DNA from: Thermoplasmatota archaeon | Lineage (GTDB): Archaea > Thermoplasmatota > Penumbrarchaeia > Penumbrarchaeales > Penumbrarchaeaceae | NCBI GenBank assembly: GCA_025457865.1 | Contig: JALOTP010000010.1 | Location: 1 to 45,675, forward strand | Reading direction: 5' to 3' | DNA length: 45,675 nt | Shown: piece after piece, positions 41,743 to 45,675 of the stretch | Numbering within the stretch: position 1 is the stretch's first letter | How the letters are laid out: each line of letters opens with the position of its first letter | The notes under the pieces: generated by a model | What the model saw: only the letters and a program-made list of their open reading frames with translations | Databases searched by the model: none | Told to the model about the DNA's origin: nothing | Translations under genes and position numbers: made by a program

Positions 41743-42845
41743 CGGTGCAGCTCAACAGGATGTTCGTGGACCCGGAGATCAGGAAGGCGGCGTTGGAGAC
41801 CATAGAGAGCGGTCACTACGTGAAAGGGCCCAGGGCTTCGGAGTTCGAGAGTGAGTTCGCCCGGACCATAGGTGATGTCCATGCCGTCAGCTGCTCGTCA
41901 GGGTCCACGGCGCTCATGCTGGCGTTCAAGGCATTGGATATGGGAAGGGGGGACGAGGTCATCGTTCCGTCCCATACTTTCGTCGCGACGATAAACGGTT
42001 TCTGGCACTACGGGGCAAGACCAAAGTTCGTTGACATAGACCCCGAGACATATACGATGGACCCGGAGAAGGTCAGGAAGGCCGTAACGAAGAGGACGGC
42101 CGCCATCGTTCCCGTCCATATCTACGGTCACCCTGCCGATATGGCCCCCATTCTGGAACTCGGAGAGGAGCTGGACATACCGGTAATAGGGGACGCTGCC
42201 CAGTCCCACGGGGCGAAGTACAGAGGGGTGGACATAGGGAAGCTTGGGGATATGACATGCTATTCGTTCTTCCCCTCGAAGATCATAACCGTGGCCGGGG
42301 AGGGGGGCATGATAACCTGCAAGGACGAGGAGCTCTGCGAGCTCCTGCAGGCCCTGAAGGACCACGGCAGGTATCCGTCGGACCCTGATAGCAAGTACAT
42401 GTCATCGATAGCCGGTTTCAACATGAGGCTCCCGGAGCTCCTGGCCGCCATAGGGAACGTCCAGTTGAAGCATATGGAGGAATGGATAGGGAGGAGGAGG
42501 GAGCTTGCGGCCATCTACAATAAAGAGCTGGAAGGCGTCGGGGACCTTGTCCTGCCCGTGGAGAAGGAATGGGCAAGGCATGTCTATTATCTCTATGTCG
42601 TGAGGACGGCAGCGTCCCGAAGGGAGGCATTGATGGAGCATCTTAAAAAGGACGGCATCTCGACCGGCATCCATTATCCCATTCCCGTCCATAGGATGCC
42701 CTACATCAAGAAGGCCCCGAGGTTGCCTGTTACGGAGAGGATAGTCGACGAGATACTGTCCCTTCCCATGCATCCTCTGATGACGGAAGAGGAGCAGGGA
42801 GAGGTCATTGCCTCCGTCAAAGCGTTCTTCAAGCAGAAGAGGTGA
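41739..42845 (+). CDS. DegT/DnrJ/EryC1/StrS-type sugar aminotransferase
   Basis: A 368-residue PLP enzyme that aminates nucleotide-linked keto sugars. Motifs are SGSTALMLAFKALDMGRGDEVIVPSHTFVAT, IYGHPADM, GDAAQSHGAKYRG and the PLP-lysine loop CYSFFPSKIITVAGEGGM (Lys181). The C-terminal half includes YPIPVHRMP. The ATG at 41739 overlaps the HAD stop; GGGAGG lies 10 nt upstream, whereas it is only 1 nt from the ATG at 41730. It ends 4 bp before the next glycosyltransferase start. With the acyltransferase it could make an N-acylated amino sugar for surface glycans. Confidence 0.93.
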   Translation: MTVQLNRMFVDPEIRKAALETIESGHYVKGPRASEFESEFARTIGDVHAVSCSSGSTALMLAFKALDMGRGDEVIVPSHTFVATINGFWHYGARPKFVDIDPETYTMDPEKVRKAVTKRTAAIVPVHIYGHPADMAPILELGEELDIPVIGDAAQSHGAKYRGVDIGKLGDMTCYSFFPSKIITVAGEGGMITCKDEELCELLQALKDHGRYPSDPDSKYMSSIAGFNMRLPELLAAIGNVQLKHMEEWIGRRRELAAIYNKELEGVGDLVLPVEKEWARHVYYLYVVRTAASRREALMEHLKKDGISTGIHYPIPVHRMPYIKKAPRLPVTERIVDEILSLPMHPLMTEEEQGEVIASVKAFFKQKR

Positions 42846-42849
42846 ATTA

Positions 42850-44037
42850 TTGAGGATAGCGCATGTGGTATCCTACTTCCAGCCGGAGTTCGGCTACGAG
42901 GAGTACTACAGCGCACGCGAGCAGGCGGCCATGGGACATGAGGTCCATGTGATAACCTCCGACAGGATATTCCCGTTCAAGGACGCATCAAGGATGCTCG
43001 CCGATATAGGGTCCCCCTACAAGGACAGGAAGAGGCCCCTGGGAGCTCAGGAGATGGAGGGGTTCACGGTCCACAGGGGCAAGACCCGCTTCGAGGTCCT
43101 CTTCGACCTCATATCCTACGAGGGAGTGGTCGAGGCACTGAGGGAGATAAGGCCCGATGTCGTCCACGCCCACGGGCTCTGGCAGTGGGGCACGAGGAAA
43201 GCGGCCTCGGTCAAGGACGAACTGGGGTTCAAGCTCGTGATAGATGAGCATGCCTATTCAACGACCTATGACCAGACGAAGACCTTCAGGAACTGGCTCC
43301 TTGACAAGGAGTACAGACTGCTAAGGGCCCCTCATGCCCGCAGGTCCTTGAAGAAGGCGGACCGTTTGGTGGCTATCTGCCAGGAGACCGTAGTGTTCCT
43401 TCGGGACTTCTACGGCATCAAGGGCTGCGAGCTGATAGAGCTCGGGATAGACCACCGGAAGTTCATGAGGGATGAGGCATCAAGGGAGAGGGTCCGGAAG
43501 GAATTGGGTGTGGGGGATGGGCATCTCCTGATAACGGCTGGCCGTGTCGAGAGGGAGAAGAGGCTTGAGCATTTCATAGAGGCCGTCAAGCTCACAGGGC
43601 TGAAGGACATCCATCTGCTGGTGGTGGGAAGGGGCGACCAGGCATATCTGGAGAGATTGAAGGCCATATCCGATGAGCGCACCATCTTCATGGGGTTCAA
43701 GGACCAACGGGCCCTCTCTGCACTTTACAGCGCATCCGATCTGGGGCTATGGGGGAAGGCTTCGATAACGATCAGAGAGGCCATGGGCTGCTCCCTACCG
43801 CTCCTGCTCTATGATGTTCCCAACATGAAGGACCTCATAAAATGGGACAACGGTATCTTCGTAGAGCCCTCCCCCGTAGCTGTGAAGGAAGGCATCATGA
43901 GGATGCTCTCGGACCCCAAGGCGCTCAGAAAGATGGGGGACAATGGCCGGAAGGGAGTGATGGAGGAGCTCTCGGTAGCTGTCGAGGCTGCAAAGCTCCT
44001 GGACCTCTATAAAGCATGCTTAAAGGCAGCAAAATGA
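42850..44037 (+). CDS. GT4 family glycosyltransferase
   Basis: A 395-residue GT-B glycosyltransferase. The N-terminal domain starts MRIAHVVSYFQPEFGYEEYY and holds VHAHGLWQWG; the C-terminal domain has LITAGRVEREKRLEHFIEAV, LVVGRGDQAYLERL, the FMGFKDQRALSALYSASDLGL loop and the donor-binding ITIREAMGCSLPLLLYDV. The TTG start at 42850 is preferred because AGAGGTGA lies about 5 nt upstream and homology starts there; the frame upstream to 42808 lies inside the DegT gene. It is the last gene of the operon. Sugar specificity unknown. Confidence 0.92.
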   Translation: MRIAHVVSYFQPEFGYEEYYSAREQAAMGHEVHVITSDRIFPFKDASRMLADIGSPYKDRKRPLGAQEMEGFTVHRGKTRFEVLFDLISYEGVVEALREIRPDVVHAHGLWQWGTRKAASVKDELGFKLVIDEHAYSTTYDQTKTFRNWLLDKEYRLLRAPHARRSLKKADRLVAICQETVVFLRDFYGIKGCELIELGIDHRKFMRDEASRERVRKELGVGDGHLLITAGRVEREKRLEHFIEAVKLTGLKDIHLLVVGRGDQAYLERLKAISDERTIFMGFKDQRALSALYSASDLGLWGKASITIREAMGCSLPLLLYDVPNMKDLIKWDNGIFVEPSPVAVKEGIMRMLSDPKALRKMGDNGRKGVMEELSVAVEAAKLLDLYKACLKAAK

Positions 44038-44130
44038 GGCCGAAAGAGGCCATTTCCAGCTCTATGCTTTAATAGTTAAAAAAACGATTCCCGTCCCATC
44101 ATGTGGTTGTAAAAAGGCAGGTGTCCTGAG

Positions 44131-44430
44131 ATGATGTACTGTTCCAAGTGCGGTTCGGCTATGAGGGGTTCGACCACTTACTGTCCAGCTTGCGGGTACT
44201 CGGTGAAGCAGATGAAGCTCGATGCAGCGAGCGCACCGCCGAAGTTCAGGCCAATGGAGCCGGCCAAGAGGTCCTACAATATGATATCGTCCTCGGCCAA
44301 CAGGGATGGGGACGAGATAAGACCGGGTTATGGCAGTGATGGATTGAGGACGAGACGGATAGAACCGGAGGAGAAGCCCAAGGGGATAATCTTCGGAAGG
44401 CCGAAGAAGGACGAGGAAGAGAAAGAATGA
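44131..44430 (+). CDS. Zinc-ribbon protein with disordered tail
   Basis: A 99-residue protein beginning MMYCSKCGSAMRGSTTYCPACGYSV, a double CxxC zinc ribbon like those found at the start of many archaeal membrane and regulatory proteins. The rest is polar and low in hydrophobics, ending EEPKGIIFG-like and then an acidic/lysine-rich KKDEEEKE. AGGTG lies about 7 nt upstream of the ATG and GCTTTAATAG (about 44065-44074) could be its TATA. Function unknown; a nucleic-acid or protein-binding adaptor is plausible. Confidence 0.82.
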   Translation: MMYCSKCGSAMRGSTTYCPACGYSVKQMKLDAASAPPKFRPMEPAKRSYNMISSSANRDGDEIRPGYGSDGLRTRRIEPEEKPKGIIFGRPKKDEEEKE

Positions 44431-44477
44431 ACCCCGTATTGAACATAATAAAAATTGGCTTATTAACTCATAGAAAG

Positions 44478-44539
44478 GTTTAAATAAAAAAAAAAAACGA
44501 TAATGCTCACCGTCCAATGATTAAAAGGACGGTGATAAA
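44478..44539 (+). promoter_or_regulatory. TATA box and SD-sequestering hairpin of the clostripain-like gene
   Basis: GTTTAAATAAA (about 44479-44489) is the TATA element and predicts a start near 44505-44510. TCACCGTCC (44507-44515) pairs perfectly with GGACGGTGA (44527-44535) around an 11-nt loop. The 3' arm contains GGTGA, the SD core of GGTGAT (44531-44536) that serves the ATG at 44540. The folded leader would hide the ribosome-binding site, so translation could be switched by temperature, a protein or an RNA. Confidence 0.6.
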
Positions 44540-45675
44540 ATGAGAAGAGGAGCTATTGCGGTAGGTATTGTATCGATGATGATTGTATTGGTTTTCGCAA
44601 TCGTTAAGGTGAATATTAATGCGGACACTTTGCCTGGGGACGATGATGGCGATGGAAGACCCGATGAGTTCGAGATTGAATACGATCTTGATACGGACCC
44701 GATAAGTGGTAATGATATCGAATGGACCTTTTTGATCTATGTGTGTGCTGATGATGAAGATAGTCTTCCAAGTGCTAATTGTGGTTCGTTATTATTCGAA
44801 GCATGGCAATTTATTGAGAAGTTGAGTTGGGTAGGTTGCACGGATAATATTACTTTTTTAGTGCAATTCGACGGATCAGACCAATTGAATGGAAATCATT
44901 CCGATATGCGATGGGATAGAATACCTAATAATTTTCAAAATAATATAAATCCAACACCAACAACTACCAGGAGGTTCTTAATTGGTCATGATTCAATAAA
45001 AAATTGGATTCCTCGAACAACGTTCCAATCAATTTACCTAGATACAATTACATCCTTATGGGATGTCACCGATTGGCCATCAGGTGACCCAAGGACCCAT
45101 GGGACAAATTGGGAAGCGAACATGGCAGACCCGAACACGTTGTATGAGTTCATAGATTGGGGTTTGGACACGTTCCCATCAGATAACTATGGTTTGTATG
45201 TACTATCTCACGGGGGCGGATTAGAAGGATTCGGAGTTGATTACAGGCCAAATACAGGGCCAACAGGCTCTACCATGGATGTTCTAACGCTTTCAGAGAT
45301 CCAATCATTGGCGTCAATGCTAGCAAATGAAGAGCCGCCTAAAAAGCTTGATGTGACGATAATGTATTCTTGTTACATGGGGATACTTGATTTCTGCATG
45401 GAATTTTCAGAGTTCACAGATTACTATATTGGTTCCGAAAATATTATGCATACAAATGGAAACCAAGATGATGTAGTGTTCGGAAACCTTGATGGTAATC
45501 CTAATTGGTCCGTTCCCAGGTTCTGTCAGGAATATATTGATGTTCTCTGGAATTACACAAGGGATAATGTTTCGATCTCACCCTTCAATGTTGCGGATTG
45601 GGACAGTTCTTTGGGATTGACGTGTTCGACCATGAACTGTTCATATTTGAGGAATTCTAATTTGATCAATGAGAT
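44540..45675 (+). CDS. Clostripain-like (C11) cysteine protease, 3' end beyond window
   Basis: An incomplete gene open to the window edge (378 residues visible). A signal peptide (AIAVGIVSMMIVLVFAIVKV) leads into a calcium-loop-like DGDGRPDEFEIEYDLDTDP segment. The C11 peptidase domain follows (WTFLIYVCADDEDSLPSAN), with the catalytic His in GLYVLSHGGGLEGFGVDY and the catalytic Cys in VTIMYSCYMGILDF. The ATG at 44540 has GGTGAT 4 nt upstream, within a hairpin. Composition is AT-rich and TTA/ATA/AAT codons abound, unlike the GC-richer neighbours but like the gene at 4393-6870. It likely degrades extracellular protein at Arg/Lys-type sites. Confidence 0.88.
   Translation, partial: MRRGAIAVGIVSMMIVLVFAIVKVNINADTLPGDDDGDGRPDEFEIEYDLDTDPISGNDIEWTFLIYVCADDEDSLPSANCGSLLFEAWQFIEKLSWVGCTDNITFLVQFDGSDQLNGNHSDMRWDRIPNNFQNNINPTPTTTRRFLIGHDSIKNWIPRTTFQSIYLDTITSLWDVTDWPSGDPRTHGTNWEANMADPNTLYEFIDWGLDTFPSDNYGLYVLSHGGGLEGFGVDYRPNTGPTGSTMDVLTLSEIQSLASMLANEEPPKKLDVTIMYSCYMGILDFCMEFSEFTDYYIGSENIMHTNGNQDDVVFGNLDGNPNWSVPRFCQEYIDVLWNYTRDNVSISPFNVADWDSSLGLTCSTMNCSYLRNSNLINE

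Noticed and set aside
1..45675. tRNA genes, rRNA and insertion sequences
   Set aside because: No cloverleaf with a recognisable T-loop, no rRNA stretches and no transposase motifs were found by eye; a tRNAscan/Infernal run would settle it.

Overview
The window looks archaeal and most like a Thermoplasmatota-type euryarchaeon. It carries the archaeal/eukaryotic ribosomal protein L15e, an archaeal-style TruD, and AT-rich TATA boxes about 25-28 bp upstream of several starts, which implies leaderless genes. Other genes have Shine-Dalgarno (SD) motifs such as GGAGG, GGTGAT or GGGGGT, and several of these use TTG or GTG starts. Many genes encode very large exported proteins held by one C-terminal membrane helix. 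I see no tRNA, rRNA, CRISPR array or insertion sequence.

Layout. 1-2.4 kb: a leftward operon of a DUF4097-like exported protein, a PadR repressor and a HAAS/sensor-type membrane protein, with repeated dyad operators at its promoter and at a second promoter on the window's left edge. 2.4-4.1 kb: a SemiSWEET-like protein and an ArsB/SLC13-type permease. 4.1-7.1 kb: an AT-rich stretch with a large pre-peptidase-C-repeat surface protein and a possible microprotein. 7.1-13.5 kb: RarD, TruD, an aminotransferase, a beta-helix surface protein, a flavin split-barrel protein and a metallo-beta-lactamase-fold hydrolase. 13.6-19.6 kb: a polyphosphate module of PPK1, a CHAD-metallophosphoesterase-HD fusion overlapping it, and a convergent two-domain PPK2 whose stop codon abuts that of the fusion. 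19.7-23.2 kb: a hexapeptide acyltransferase, a GyrI-like protein, L15e with a structured leader, and a Cas4-like nuclease interrupted by about eight membrane helices. 23.3-36.5 kb: three giant surface proteins (carboxypeptidase-regulatory repeats with an Asp tract, a subtilase, a beta-helix/cadherin-like protein), a double winged-helix regulator, two tiny genes and histidine ammonia-lyase. 36.6-39.4 kb: BirA, a four-CBS protein and an amidohydrolase. 39.5-44 kb: a glycan cluster of two glycosyltransferases, an acyltransferase with a zinc ribbon, a HAD phosphatase and a DegT aminotransferase. 44.1 kb to the end: a zinc-ribbon protein and a truncated AT-rich clostripain-like protease gene behind an SD-sequestering hairpin.

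How they fit together. The polyphosphate genes suggest a unit that makes polyphosphate (PPK1), binds it and perhaps turns it over or senses it (CHAD-MPE-HD), and uses it to phosphorylate nucleotides (PPK2). The surface proteins, proteases and glycan genes point to heavy investment in the cell envelope and extracellular polymer degradation. The strongest candidates for undescribed biology are the membrane-inserted Cas4-like nuclease, the CHAD-MPE-HD fusion, the PadR operator system and the SD-masking hairpin.
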